64,000 nt of DNA. It comes from Corynebacterium sp. zg-331. Lineage in GTDB: Bacteria > Actinomycetota > Actinomycetes > Mycobacteriales > Mycobacteriaceae. The stretch is from positions 62,001-126,000 of the forward strand of contig NZ_JACMYD010000001.1 of assembly GCF_014267345.1 (NCBI RefSeq), read 5' to 3'. Made by a program: the position numbers and the translations under genes. How positions within the stretch are numbered: position 1 is the stretch's first letter; every line of letters begins with the position of its first letter. Shown here in pieces: positions 55,709 through 64,000 of the stretch. The notes under the pieces were generated by a model. The model searched no databases. It had not been told where the DNA came from and was given only the letters and a program-made list of their open reading frames with translations.

Positions 55709-55722
55709 TGTGAATTATCACA
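55709..55722. promoter_or_regulatory. inverted repeat upstream of lldD
   Basis: TGTGAATTATCACA is TGTGA-N4-TCACA. The half-sites equal those of GlxR/CRP but the spacer is 4 instead of 6. It lies about 83 bp upstream of the lldD ATG and includes the stop codon of the ABC ATPase gene. Confidence 0.3.
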
Positions 55723-57220
55723 CCACCGGGGGTGTCGCGGCGGCCAAAAGTTCCCTGGTGTAGGGGTGCGCGGGGTGGTTCCACACGCGCTCCACGGGGC
55801 CGCGCTCGACGATCTCCCCGCGCCGCATCACCACGACGTGGGTGCACAGGTGACGGATCACGCCGAGGTCGTGAGAGACGAAAACCAGGGTGCGCCGAGG
55901 AGTCATCGCGCGGTCGAGGAGATCGAGTATCGCCGCGCGCACGGTCACGTCCAGGGCGGAGACGGCCTCGTCGGCCAGCACGATCTCCGGGTCGGTGGAT
56001 AGCGCGCGTGCTACGGAGAGCCGCTGGCGCTGCCCACCGGAGAATTCGTGCGGAAAACGCCGCGCCGCCGCCGGGTCGATCCCCACCTGTTCCATGAGTT
56101 CGCGGACCCGCTCACGCCGCCGAGCGCGGGGTAGCCGCCCAAGAGGTTCCGTGATCGCCGCGCCTATCCTCATTCGGGGGTTGAAGGAGGAAAACGGGTC
56201 CTGGAACACCATCTGCGGGCGCCCGTGTACCTGCACCGTGCCGGCATCTGGCGTCTCCAGCCCCGCGATCATCTTCAGCAGGGTGGTCTTCCCGGAACCG
56301 GAGCCGCCCACGATCCCCAGTCGTGTGCCGCGGGGTACCTCCAGATCGATCCCGCGCAGGGCGGGGGTGGTGCGCCCGGAGGAGCGGAAGGTACGGCACA
56401 GCCCGGCGACCTCGATGGCGGGCACGCCGGTCTCCTCGGTGGCGCACACCGTGCCGCCAGCATCCTGGGCGCGGGGGGTCAGCGAGGTGGCCGCCACGAG
56501 TGCGCGGGTGCGCGGATGATCCGGGTGGGCCAATACGTGGCTGGTTGTGCCGCGCTCGATGATCCGTCCCGCCTCCATCACCAGGAGCCAGTCGCACAGG
56601 CCGGCCACCAGGGAGAGATCGTGACTGATAAAGAGCACGGCGATGCCGCGGCGCTCGGTCAGGCGGCGGATCAGCGCCATGATCCGGCGCTGCACGGTGG
56701 CATCCAGGGCGGTGGTGGGCTCGTCGCAGATCAGCACCTCCGGGTCCTGGGCCAGCGCCATGGCGATGAGCACGCGCTGGCGCTGGCCGCCGGAGAGCTG
56801 GTGGGGGTAGGCCCTAAAGTGCTCGGGTTCTAGGCCCACGTCCGCCCACAACGCCTCGGCGCGCCGGGCGGTCTGGTGCCGCGAGAGGCCGGGCATGGCC
56901 CTGGTTAGTTGCCTGCCCACCGCCATCAGTGGGTCGAGGGCGGTCATGGGTTCCTGGAAGATCATGGCGATGCGTCGCCCGCGCACCCGGCGCAGGCCCC
57001 GTTCCGGCAGCCCCACCAGTTGCTTTTCGCCCAGGGCGATGCCGCCGCGCACCGGCAGGGGACACAAACCCATCAGTGCCAGGGCGGTGAGGGTTTTGCC
57101 GGAGCCGGATTCCCCGATCAGTCCCACGCTCTGCCCGGGGGATAGCTCGAAGGAAAGGCCGGCCACCACGTCGGTGCCGTCGTGGGTGGTCACACCCAGG
57201 TCGGTCACGCGCAGGGTCAT
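55718..57220 (-). CDS. fused dual ATPase of a peptide/nickel-type ABC importer
   Basis: The 500-residue protein contains two complete ABC ATPase domains, equal to DppD and DppF joined. The first has Walker A GESGSGKTL near residue 40, signature LSGGQRQRV and Walker B VLICDEPTTALD. The second has GGSGSGKTTLL near residue 305, FSGGQRQRLSVA and IVLADEAVSALD. It energises the two permeases encoded just upstream. ATG at 57220 overlaps the stop of the DppC-like permease. Confidence 0.92.
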   Translation of the reverse strand: MTLRVTDLGVTTHDGTDVVAGLSFELSPGQSVGLIGESGSGKTLTALALMGLCPLPVRGGIALGEKQLVGLPERGLRRVRGRRIAMIFQEPMTALDPLMAVGRQLTRAMPGLSRHQTARRAEALWADVGLEPEHFRAYPHQLSGGQRQRVLIAMALAQDPEVLICDEPTTALDATVQRRIMALIRRLTERRGIAVLFISHDLSLVAGLCDWLLVMEAGRIIERGTTSHVLAHPDHPRTRALVAATSLTPRAQDAGGTVCATEETGVPAIEVAGLCRTFRSSGRTTPALRGIDLEVPRGTRLGIVGGSGSGKTTLLKMIAGLETPDAGTVQVHGRPQMVFQDPFSSFNPRMRIGAAITEPLGRLPRARRRERVRELMEQVGIDPAAARRFPHEFSGGQRQRLSVARALSTDPEIVLADEAVSALDVTVRAAILDLLDRAMTPRRTLVFVSHDLGVIRHLCTHVVVMRRGEIVERGPVERVWNHPAHPYTRELLAAATPPVV

Positions 57221-58035
57221 GGCAGCTCCCTCCGGGGGGCAAAGGCGTCGCGCAGGCCGTCGCCCAGCAGATTGAGGCCCAAGACGGTGGTGGCGATGGC
57301 CAGCCCCGGCCACAGCGCCAGGTGCGGCGCGGTGGCCAGCGAGGCCTGGGCGTCGCCCAGCATCCGGCCCCAGGAGGGCTCCGGGGGAGGGGTACCCAGC
57401 CCCAGGAAGCTCAAGGCGGCCTCCGCGAGTACCGCCAGGGCGAAGGCCACCGAGGCCTGCACGATGAGGGTGGCGGCGATATTGGGTATGACGTGCACCG
57501 CGGCGATGGCCGGGCGAGTGCGCCCCGCCAGGCGCGCCGCGGCCACGTAGTCCTGGCTGAGCACCTGGAGCGCTCCGGCGCGGGTCACCCGCAGGAAGCC
57601 GGGAATCCCGGACACGCCGATGGCGATCATGGCCGACCACGTCGATGCCCCCAGGGCCGCTCCGGTGAGGATGGCCAGGAGCAGGGCGGGGAAGGCCATG
57701 AGGAGGTCGGCCCCGCGCATGACGGCGGACTCGACCGCCCCGCCGCGCAGGGCCGCCCACAGCCCCAAGGGCACCCCGAGCAGCGCGGAGATGCTCACGG
57801 AGACCGCCCCCACCAGCAGCGTGATCCGGGAGCCGGCCATGAGGCGGGAGAGTACGTCGCGGCCGAGGCGGTCGGTGCCCAGCAGGTGCTGAGCGGAGGA
57901 CCCCTCCAGGCGATGAGCCGGGGAGACCGCGAGCGGATCGTGGGGCGTCCACAGCGCGGAGACGCAGGCCAGCAGGACCACGGCGCCGATCAGCAGCAGG
58001 CCCATCCATCCGGCGGTCGAGAGTCGCCGGGTCAT
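57217..58035 (-). CDS. DppC-type ABC permease
   Basis: The 272-residue membrane protein has the family start region WTPHDPLAVSPAHRL, HLLGTDRLGRDVLSRLMAGS and the EAA loop DYVAAARLAGRTRPAIAAVH. About five to six segments are visible. It overlaps the neighbouring genes by four bases on each side (ATGA), so the operon is strongly coupled. Confidence 0.92.
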   Translation of the reverse strand: MTRRLSTAGWMGLLLIGAVVLLACVSALWTPHDPLAVSPAHRLEGSSAQHLLGTDRLGRDVLSRLMAGSRITLLVGAVSVSISALLGVPLGLWAALRGGAVESAVMRGADLLMAFPALLLAILTGAALGASTWSAMIAIGVSGIPGFLRVTRAGALQVLSQDYVAAARLAGRTRPAIAAVHVIPNIAATLIVQASVAFALAVLAEAALSFLGLGTPPPEPSWGRMLGDAQASLATAPHLALWPGLAIATTVLGLNLLGDGLRDAFAPRRELP

Positions 58036-58991
58036 GCCGCGGCCCCCCGGGGTGCGTCGGGTGTGCGCAGGCGCGGATCGCACAGCACGGTGGCCACGTC
58101 TACTGCGAGGTTGACCAGTAGGATCACTAGCACCAGCACCATGACGATGGCCTGCACCATGAGCAGATCCCTGGTGCTCACCGCGTTGAGCAGGAGTGAG
58201 CCCAGGCCCGGGATGACAAAGACCTGCTCGATCACCACGGCCCCCACGATCAGGGAGGTTAGCTGCACTCCTGCCACGGTCAGCACCGGAATGGCGGCGT
58301 TGCGCAGGCCGTGGCCGAACAGCGCCGCCAGGCGGGACTGCCCCGTGGCGTAGGCGGTGCGCATGAAGTCCTGGTCGAGCACCTCCGCGAGGGCGGAGCG
58401 CACGTACCGGGTGAGGATCGCCGCCTGCACGGCCGTGAGCGCGAGCACCGGCAGCGCGAGCCGGGAGAGGAAGCCCCACGGGTCCTGCCCCGGGGGGATC
58501 CAACCGTTGGCGGGCAGCCACCCCAGGCGCAGGGAGAACACGGAGACGAGCAGGATTCCGGCCAGGAAGCTCGGCACGGCGATACCCACCTGGCTGAGCC
58601 CGGAGATGATCCTTCCTGCTGTGGTGTGCGTGGCCGCCGCCCCCAGGGGGATGGCGATGAGCAGGGAGAGCACCAGGGCGCTGCCGCACAGGAGGAGGGA
58701 GACCGCCGCGCGGTCGAGCAGCAGGGGGGCGATCTCCTGGCCGCTGGCGAGCGACGTCCCACAATCCCCCCGCAGCATGCCCGCCGCCCAGCCCAGGTAC
58801 TGCTGGGCCAAGGGCCGATCGGTGCCCCAGCGCGCGGAGAGCTCCGCGACGGCCTCGGGTGTGGCGGTCACCCCCAGGGCCACCTCGGCGGGGTTGCCGG
58901 GCAGCACGCGCAGCAGCGCGAAAATGCTCAGGCTGCCCAGGACAAGAAGCAGCATAAAGCGCAGAACACATCTGCTCAGGGTGCGCCACAT
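58032..58991 (-). CDS. DppB-type ABC permease
   Basis: The 319-residue membrane protein begins with a segment LLLVLGSLSIFALLRVLPGNPA, has the extracytoplasmic stretch LSARWGTDRPLAQQYLGW and RGDCGTSLASGQ, and the EAA-type loop DQDFMRTAYATGQSRLAALF. It pairs with the DppC-like permease. The ATG overlaps the stop of the binding-protein gene (TGATG). Confidence 0.92.
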   Translation of the reverse strand: MWRTLSRCVLRFMLLLVLGSLSIFALLRVLPGNPAEVALGVTATPEAVAELSARWGTDRPLAQQYLGWAAGMLRGDCGTSLASGQEIAPLLLDRAAVSLLLCGSALVLSLLIAIPLGAAATHTTAGRIISGLSQVGIAVPSFLAGILLVSVFSLRLGWLPANGWIPPGQDPWGFLSRLALPVLALTAVQAAILTRYVRSALAEVLDQDFMRTAYATGQSRLAALFGHGLRNAAIPVLTVAGVQLTSLIVGAVVIEQVFVIPGLGSLLLNAVSTRDLLMVQAIVMVLVLVILLVNLAVDVATVLCDPRLRTPDAPRGAAA

Positions 58992-60547
58992 CAGCGGGGC
59001 TCCTTTGCGATGCGCGACAGCGGCAGGGAATCTACCACGGCGGTGGGATCAATCCCGGTGATGCCGGGGTGGGAGACCACGATGCTGGGCAGGTTCACCA
59101 GGGTGTCGGCGGCGGCCTCCTCCATGATGCGGTCGACGGCCTGGCGCATGAGCGCGGTGCTGCGGGCGGGGTCGTTGCTGGTCTCGGCGGCGTCGAGGAG
59201 ATGCCTGGTCCGCGGGGAATCGAAGCCGAGGTAGTAGTCCGGGTTGCCGAAAAGGGTGGGCACGTCGCGGGCCTCCACGTGTGCGATCAAGGACATGTCG
59301 TAGTGGTGGCCCTGGAGCACCTGGGCCAGCCACACCGCCGGGAACTCCGCGGATTCCAGGGTCACCCGGAAGCCCACGTCGCGCAGCTGGGAATAAATCA
59401 GCTCGGAGGCGGTCTGGGCATAGGGAAGGGAGGGCACGGTGATGGTGACCGCCAGGCGCGGATCGCTGCCGTCGGTGGCGTACCCGGCGGCGCGCAGGAG
59501 CTCCCGGGCGCGCCCGGGAGCGAAGGGGTAGCGTTCCGAGGGCTCGTACCACGGGTCGGTGGGCGGCACGGGGGCTCCGCCGGTGTCCACGCCGTAGCCC
59601 TCCCACACAGTGTCGATCACCGCTTGCCGGTCGATGGCGTACAGGACGGCCCGGCGCACCTCCACCCGGTTGAAGGGGGCGCGCCGGTTATTCATGGACA
59701 GCAGCACCTCGCCGTTGGTGGTGCCCACGTCGATGTTCCACTGCCCGCGTGCCCGAAGCGGACCGAGCAGCTCGGGACTTTGCAGCCCCCACAGCACGTC
59801 CACGTCCCCGGCCTCCAGGGCGTTGGTGGCGGAGACGGCGTCAGGAAAGTATCGGATCTCTGCGGCGGCATTGGCGGGGGCCGACCCCCAGTAATCCGGG
59901 CGGGCGCGCAGCCGCAGGGCGCTGCCCACCGCCCAGCGCTCCACCTCATAGGGGCCGGTGCCCACCGGCGCGGTGGCCAGGCGATCGACCCCCCGCGGGC
60001 TCATCATCGCCCCGACCAGGGTGCCCAGGTGCCACAGCCAGGTGGTCGAAGGGTGGTGGAGATCCACCCGGAGGGTGAGTTCGTCGAGCGCGACAGTGGC
60101 CGCCACCGGCTCCATCTGCGCTTTGAGCCCGTTGGTCCAGGCGGGGCTGAGCACCCGGTCGAGAGAGAACTTGGCGGTGTGGGCGTTGAAGGCCTCGCCA
60201 TTGCTAAAGCCCACCCCCGGGCGCAGATAAAACGTATAGCTGGTGCCCTCGGGATTGACCTCCCAGCGGTGGGCCAGGCCGGGGTGGATCTGCCCGGTGG
60301 AGTCGATGGTCACCAGCGTTTCGTAGACGTTGCCCATCAGGGCCTGGGGGATGGCGGCACCCGAGGTGGTGGTGAAGTCCAGCGAGGCCGGGGCGGCGTT
60401 GGTGGCCAGCACCACGGCAGCATCGGGCGGCCCGTCGTGGGGGGTACCGCTGAGGGCGGTGGAACCGGCGCTGCACCCCGAGGCCGCCAGGGGCAGGCAG
60501 GCGATCAACAGGGCCGCCAGGACCCGGGTGGGGCGCCGCGAGAACAT
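58991..60547 (-). CDS. peptide/nickel-type ABC solute-binding lipoprotein
   Basis: The 518-residue SBP family 5 lipoprotein has a signal peptide and lipobox LPLAASGC (Cys near residue 25). It has ALMGNVYETLVTIDSTGQIH, the signature LAHRWEVNPEGTSYTFYLRP, TAPVGTGPYEVERW and VRRAVLYAIDRQAVIDTVWE. It delivers peptides or a similar ligand to the DppBC-like permeases. ATG at 60547 is chosen because the signal peptide begins there; the frame runs upstream to 60592. It is the first gene of the four-gene operon. Confidence 0.92.
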   Translation of the reverse strand: MFSRRPTRVLAALLIACLPLAASGCSAGSTALSGTPHDGPPDAAVVLATNAAPASLDFTTTSGAAIPQALMGNVYETLVTIDSTGQIHPGLAHRWEVNPEGTSYTFYLRPGVGFSNGEAFNAHTAKFSLDRVLSPAWTNGLKAQMEPVAATVALDELTLRVDLHHPSTTWLWHLGTLVGAMMSPRGVDRLATAPVGTGPYEVERWAVGSALRLRARPDYWGSAPANAAAEIRYFPDAVSATNALEAGDVDVLWGLQSPELLGPLRARGQWNIDVGTTNGEVLLSMNNRRAPFNRVEVRRAVLYAIDRQAVIDTVWEGYGVDTGGAPVPPTDPWYEPSERYPFAPGRARELLRAAGYATDGSDPRLAVTITVPSLPYAQTASELIYSQLRDVGFRVTLESAEFPAVWLAQVLQGHHYDMSLIAHVEARDVPTLFGNPDYYLGFDSPRTRHLLDAAETSNDPARSTALMRQAVDRIMEEAAADTLVNLPSIVVSHPGITGIDPTAVVDSLPLSRIAKEPR

Positions 60548-60674
60548 GGGGAGCAGCGTAACAGAAGGGGCCGATGGCGGGGACAAAAACATTGCGCGGC
60601 GGGTGACGGCGTGCCGCTGACCTTGCTAGACTTCCCTATGGTTTCGATAAAAATTGATCTTTGAAGGAGATCTC

Positions 60675-60983
60675 ATGCTGGCGACCACCCTGCTGCTGTC
60701 CGCCCTCCCCCTGGACGCCCCCATCTACCAGGAGCCCATCCTCCCCGAGTCCGTCGCGGTGCAGCAGGAGGCGCAGGCCCCGGCCGTCCAGGGCGAGGCG
60801 CACCGATACTCCGGTTCGGGTCCCGCCGCCGAGGCCTTCCAGAAGTGGTTTGCGGGCGAGGAGTTCGTGGCCCCCGAGGCCGAGACCAAGGATTACCGCC
60901 CCCTGGAGCTGCCCAATGGCCAGGTGGCCTGGGGCGGCGCCGTGATCGTCAAGGACGCCAACGGGGAGTTCTCCCTCCAGTAG
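60675..60983 (+). CDS. small protein of unknown function
   Basis: The 102-residue protein starts at ATG 60675 with AAGGAGA 5 nt upstream. It begins with a short hydrophobic stretch (LATTLLLSALPL), too short for a clear signal peptide. The rest is acidic with AAEAFQKWFAGEEFV and YRPLELPNGQVAWGGAVIV. I do not recognise a family. It stands alone between the ABC operon and the BCCT transporter gene. Confidence 0.65.
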   Translation: MLATTLLLSALPLDAPIYQEPILPESVAVQQEAQAPAVQGEAHRYSGSGPAAEAFQKWFAGEEFVAPEAETKDYRPLELPNGQVAWGGAVIVKDANGEFSLQ

Positions 60984-61140
60984 CGGGCGGCGCCGGGTCC
61001 GGTTGTCGCGGTGGCGGCGGCCGGGTTGTGTGGCTCCACCGGGCCGGGGCACGGGGCTTATGCCCGTGAGGTGCGTCATGGGCGGGTACTCTGTAGGGAA
61101 CTTTTCCCGTCCATGATGAAAAGACAGAGGTTGTATTCCC

Positions 61141-62979
61141 GTGGCCCCACCCCAAAACTCTAAGGCAGCGCCCGTCCGGCGCGGTCTTCGTCTGCAGTCA
61201 GACCCCGTGATCTTTCTGACATCCGCGGGCATCATCGTTTCCTTCGTCCTGCTCACCATCGCCCTGGGCGATACCGCCCGCGACGCCTTTTCTCATGCCG
61301 CGGGCTGGCTGCTGGATAATCTCGGCTGGATGTACATCGGCGGAGTCTCCCTCATGCTCATCTTCCTGTTGGGCATTTTCGCCTCTCGCTATGGCCGGGT
61401 GCGGCTAGGCGATGACGACGAGGAACCGGAACACAGCCTGGTGGCCTGGTTCTGCATGCTGTTCGCCGGCGGGGTGGGGGCGGTGCTGATGTTTTGGGGC
61501 GTGGCCGAGCCCATCAACCACGCCTATAACGTGCCGATGGCCGATCACGAGCGGATGTCTCCGGGGGCGATCACGGAGGCCTTTGCGTTTACCTTCTACC
61601 ACTTTGGCATCCACATGTGGGTGATCATGGCCCTGCCCGGCCTGGCGCTGGGATATTTCATCTATAAGCGCAAGCTCCCGCCACGCCTGTCCTCGATCTT
61701 TGCCCCCGTGCTGGGCGGGCGCATCTACTCCACGCCGGGCAAGCTCATCGACGTCCTGGCGATCGTGGGCACCACCTTCGGCATCGCGGTGTCCGTGGGC
61801 CTGGGCGTATTACAGATCAACGCGGGTATGCACGCCCTGTGGGGCACGCCGATCGTCAGCTGGGTGCAGCTGCTCATCATCGTGCTCATCACCTCCGTGG
61901 CCTGTCTCTCGGTGGCTTCCGGCCTGGACAAGGGGATCAAGCTGCTCTCCAACCTCAACATCGGGGTGGCCGTGCTCCTCATGGGGTTCATCCTCGTCAC
62001 CGGCCCCACCCTGACCCTGCTGCAGCACACGGTGGAGGCCTTTGGCATCTATGCCTCCTGGCTGCCGGAGGTGATGTTCTGGGCGGACTCATATCAAAAT
62101 AATCCCGGCTGGCAGGGCAAGTGGACGGTGTTTTATTGGGCCTGGACGATCTGCTGGTCGCCCTACGTGGGCATGTTCGTGGCGCGCATCTCCCGGGGGC
62201 GCACGGTGCGCGAGTACATCGCGGGCGTGCTGGCCTTGCCCACGATCTTCGTGGTGATCTGGTTTAGCGTCTTTGGGCGCGCGGGCATGGAGCTGGAGCT
62301 GGCCGACCCCGGTTACCTGACCATTCCTGCGGTGGAAGAGGGGGACGTGCCCGCGGCGCTCTTTAACTTCCTGGCGCGGTATCCCCTCGCCGGGGTCGTG
62401 TCCGGCTTTGCGTTGATGATCATCGTGATCTTCTTTATCACCTCGATCGATTCCGCCGCCCTGGTCAATGACATGTTCGCCACGGGGGAGGAGGAAAAGA
62501 CCCCCACCTGGTATCGCGTCTTCTGGGCGGTGATGATCGGGGCGGTGTGCACGGCGCTGCTGCTGATCTCCCCGGAAACGGGCATCGCCTCGCTCCAGGA
62601 GGTGGTCATTATCGTGGCTTTCCCCTTCTTCCTCATGCAGTTCGTGATGATGTACTCGCTGCTCAAGGGCATGAGCGACGATGCCGCCGCCACCCGCCTG
62701 GTGCGCACTCGCCGCTGGGAGCGTACCGATAGCGCCGAGAAGCTAGAGGAGCACGAAAATCGCCCCGCCCCCGGTTACGATGATGAGGGCAATGCCCTGC
62801 CCACCCCGGTGCTGGAGCATGATGACCAGGGCAATATCGTCCTGCCGGGCAACGTGGTCATCGGCGGCGACCTGGGGGTCAAGGGGGAGATGACCGACGA
62901 TATGGTCGAGGATTCCCCGCGCGTCAAGGTCATCGAGCAGTCCCGGCCGCATGGCGCACGGGAGTGGGAGGAGCGCTAA
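61141..62979 (+). CDS. BCCT-family osmolyte transporter (betaine/ectoine type)
   Basis: The 612-residue protein (GTG start) is a sodium-coupled secondary transporter for betaine-like solutes. It has 12 hydrophobic segments and the BCCT signature region WTVFYWAWTICWSPYVGMFV then ARISRGRTVREYI. The Na/substrate stretch in segment 3 reads FAGGVGAVLMFWGVAEPINH; the GMG of BetP is GVG here. A cytosolic tail of over 90 acidic residues after about residue 510 may sense osmotic state, as in corynebacterial LcoP/EctP/BetP. The substrate is not assigned. Its stop overlaps the opposite LLM gene. Confidence 0.92.
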   Translation: MAPPQNSKAAPVRRGLRLQSDPVIFLTSAGIIVSFVLLTIALGDTARDAFSHAAGWLLDNLGWMYIGGVSLMLIFLLGIFASRYGRVRLGDDDEEPEHSLVAWFCMLFAGGVGAVLMFWGVAEPINHAYNVPMADHERMSPGAITEAFAFTFYHFGIHMWVIMALPGLALGYFIYKRKLPPRLSSIFAPVLGGRIYSTPGKLIDVLAIVGTTFGIAVSVGLGVLQINAGMHALWGTPIVSWVQLLIIVLITSVACLSVASGLDKGIKLLSNLNIGVAVLLMGFILVTGPTLTLLQHTVEAFGIYASWLPEVMFWADSYQNNPGWQGKWTVFYWAWTICWSPYVGMFVARISRGRTVREYIAGVLALPTIFVVIWFSVFGRAGMELELADPGYLTIPAVEEGDVPAALFNFLARYPLAGVVSGFALMIIVIFFITSIDSAALVNDMFATGEEEKTPTWYRVFWAVMIGAVCTALLLISPETGIASLQEVVIIVAFPFFLMQFVMMYSLLKGMSDDAAATRLVRTRRWERTDSAEKLEEHENRPAPGYDDEGNALPTPVLEHDDQGNIVLPGNVVIGGDLGVKGEMTDDMVEDSPRVKVIEQSRPHGAREWEER

Positions 62980-63989
62980 GTGAGATCCCCGGCTTCGCGC
63001 CGGGCAAGGCCCCACGCTTGGGCCAGGATGTCCATCGCGCGGAGGTTCTCCGCCCCGGTGGGCGCCAGCACGGAGATCATGAGCTCGTCAGCCTGGGCCA
63101 GCTGGGAGAAGTCCGCCAGGTAGTCGCGCACCTCGGCGCCGGTGCCCACGGCGCTGTAGTGCAGCATCTCGGCGATCTGCTGCCCGGAGGGGGAGGCCAC
63201 GAGCTGATCCAGGTTGGCGTCGCTGATGTCTCGGTTACCGCGGGCGGCCAGGGTGCGCACTCGCTCGCGCAGCATTTCCCGGTGCTGGCGCTGGGCGTCC
63301 TCGTGGGTGTCGGAGGCGGTCACGTTGACCGCGGCGATCACGTAGGGCTCGCTCAGCCGCGCGGAGGGACGGAAGTTCTCCCGATAATACGCGGTGGCCG
63401 CCCTAAGGTGCGTGGGCGCGAAGTGCGAGGCAAAGGCGTAGGGAAGGCCGAGCTTGGCGGCCAGGGAGGCCCCGAACATGGAGGAACCCAGGATATAGAG
63501 CGGGACGTGGGTCCCGTGTCCGGGAACCGCCTGCACGCCGGGGAGGGGAGATTCCTCGGAGAGGTATCCAGAAAGTTCCGCGACGTCGTGGGGGAAATTC
63601 TCGGCGGCGTGGGCGTCGCGGCGCAGCGCCCGGCCTAGCGTGTGCATGTCGGTGCCGGGGGCGCGCCCCAGGCCGAGGTCGATGCGCCCGGGATAAAGCT
63701 CTTCTAGCATCCCAAACTGCTCCGCTATCACGTAGGGGGAGTGGTTGGGGAGCATCACTCCACCGGCACCCAACCGGATGGAGGAGGTGTGTGCGCCCAC
63801 GTGAGAGATCAATACCGCCGGGGCCGAGGAGGTAATGCTCGGCATGTTGTGGTGCTCGGCGTACCACATCCGGTGAAAACCCAGCGATTCCGCGCGCTGG
63901 GCCAGCTCCACCGAGCGAGCCAGGGAGTCCCGGGGGCGCTCGTTCTCGTGTACGGTGCAAAAGTCAATCAGGGACAGGGAGGGCGCCAC
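62976..63989 (-). CDS. LLM-class flavin-dependent oxidoreductase
   Basis: The 337-residue luciferase-like monooxygenase family protein has SLGFHRMWYAEHHNMPSITS, RLGAGGVMLPNHSPYVIAEQ, RIDLGLGRAPGTD and LYILGSSMFGASLAAKLGLP. This fits the group-1/MsnO8-type branch using FMN. The substrate is unknown. GTG at 63989 is complete with AGGA upstream, 11 bases before the window edge. The gene converges with the BCCT gene, with three-base stop overlap and no terminator. Confidence 0.87.
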   Translation of the reverse strand: MAPSLSLIDFCTVHENERPRDSLARSVELAQRAESLGFHRMWYAEHHNMPSITSSAPAVLISHVGAHTSSIRLGAGGVMLPNHSPYVIAEQFGMLEELYPGRIDLGLGRAPGTDMHTLGRALRRDAHAAENFPHDVAELSGYLSEESPLPGVQAVPGHGTHVPLYILGSSMFGASLAAKLGLPYAFASHFAPTHLRAATAYYRENFRPSARLSEPYVIAAVNVTASDTHEDAQRQHREMLRERVRTLAARGNRDISDANLDQLVASPSGQQIAEMLHYSAVGTGAEVRDYLADFSQLAQADELMISVLAPTGAENLRAMDILAQAWGLARREAGDLT

Positions 63990-64000
63990 GTAACGATCCT

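Overview
The window looks like a chromosomal segment of a high-GC Corynebacterium. The evidence is the core gene order clpX, mdh, valS, folC, DUF4233, ndk, rne, rplU, rpmA, obgE, proB, a 2-hydroxyacid dehydrogenase, proA, then nadD, rsfS, a GpgP-like phosphatase, DegV, comEA, comEC, holA, rpsT, lepA, which is the corynebacterial/mycobacterial order. Many genes start only 6-9 nt after a TANNNT -10 box, i.e. they look leaderless, as is common in this genus. No tRNA, rRNA, CRISPR, insertion sequence or prophage was seen.

Region 1 (1-9.9 kb) is metabolic. It holds the 5' part of an acyl-CoA synthetase, PLP synthase pdxST, and a beta-oxidation set: thiolase fadA, a FadN-type fused dehydrogenase/hydratase, and an acyl-CoA dehydrogenase with a divergent TetR regulator. 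A matching 16-bp inverted repeat lies in front of fadA and between the dehydrogenase and the TetR gene, suggesting a small regulon. A MocR-type regulator, probably PdxR-like, is translationally coupled to the TetR gene. hchA between these genes is broken by two frameshifts.

Region 2 (9.9-43.4 kb) is mostly conserved housekeeping: protein quality control, TCA cycle, tRNA charging, folate, RNase E, ribosomal proteins, Obg, proline and NAD synthesis, the DNA-uptake proteins ComEA/ComEC, and DNA polymerase III delta. It also carries a lipoprotein asparaginase, a secreted cutinase-like esterase, a secreted protein of unknown function and a solitary PemK-like protein.

Region 3 (43.4-53.2 kb) is the accessory and decaying part. 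It contains a Panacea-domain antitoxin followed by an ORF with no proper start, an AAA ATPase gene broken by an 11-bp tandem duplication, a wrecked DUF5129 gene, remnants of a nucleoside hydrolase and a metallophosphoesterase, and an intact DUF4143 ATPase. Both ATPase genes are preceded by arrays of short repeats with regular spacing: five TGTACGA copies at 9/19/19/9 bp, and four GCCATAT copies exactly 23 bp apart. These arrays are the most unusual signals in the window. Intact neighbours are a PfoR-like EIIC membrane protein, an acyltransferase-like membrane protein and a YeeE/YedE thiosulfate transporter fused to TusA.

Region 4 (53.2-64 kb) carries ribokinase, quinone-type L-lactate dehydrogenase lldD, a tightly overlapping peptide-type ABC importer operon, a small unknown protein, a BCCT-family osmolyte transporter and an LLM-class flavin oxidoreductase.
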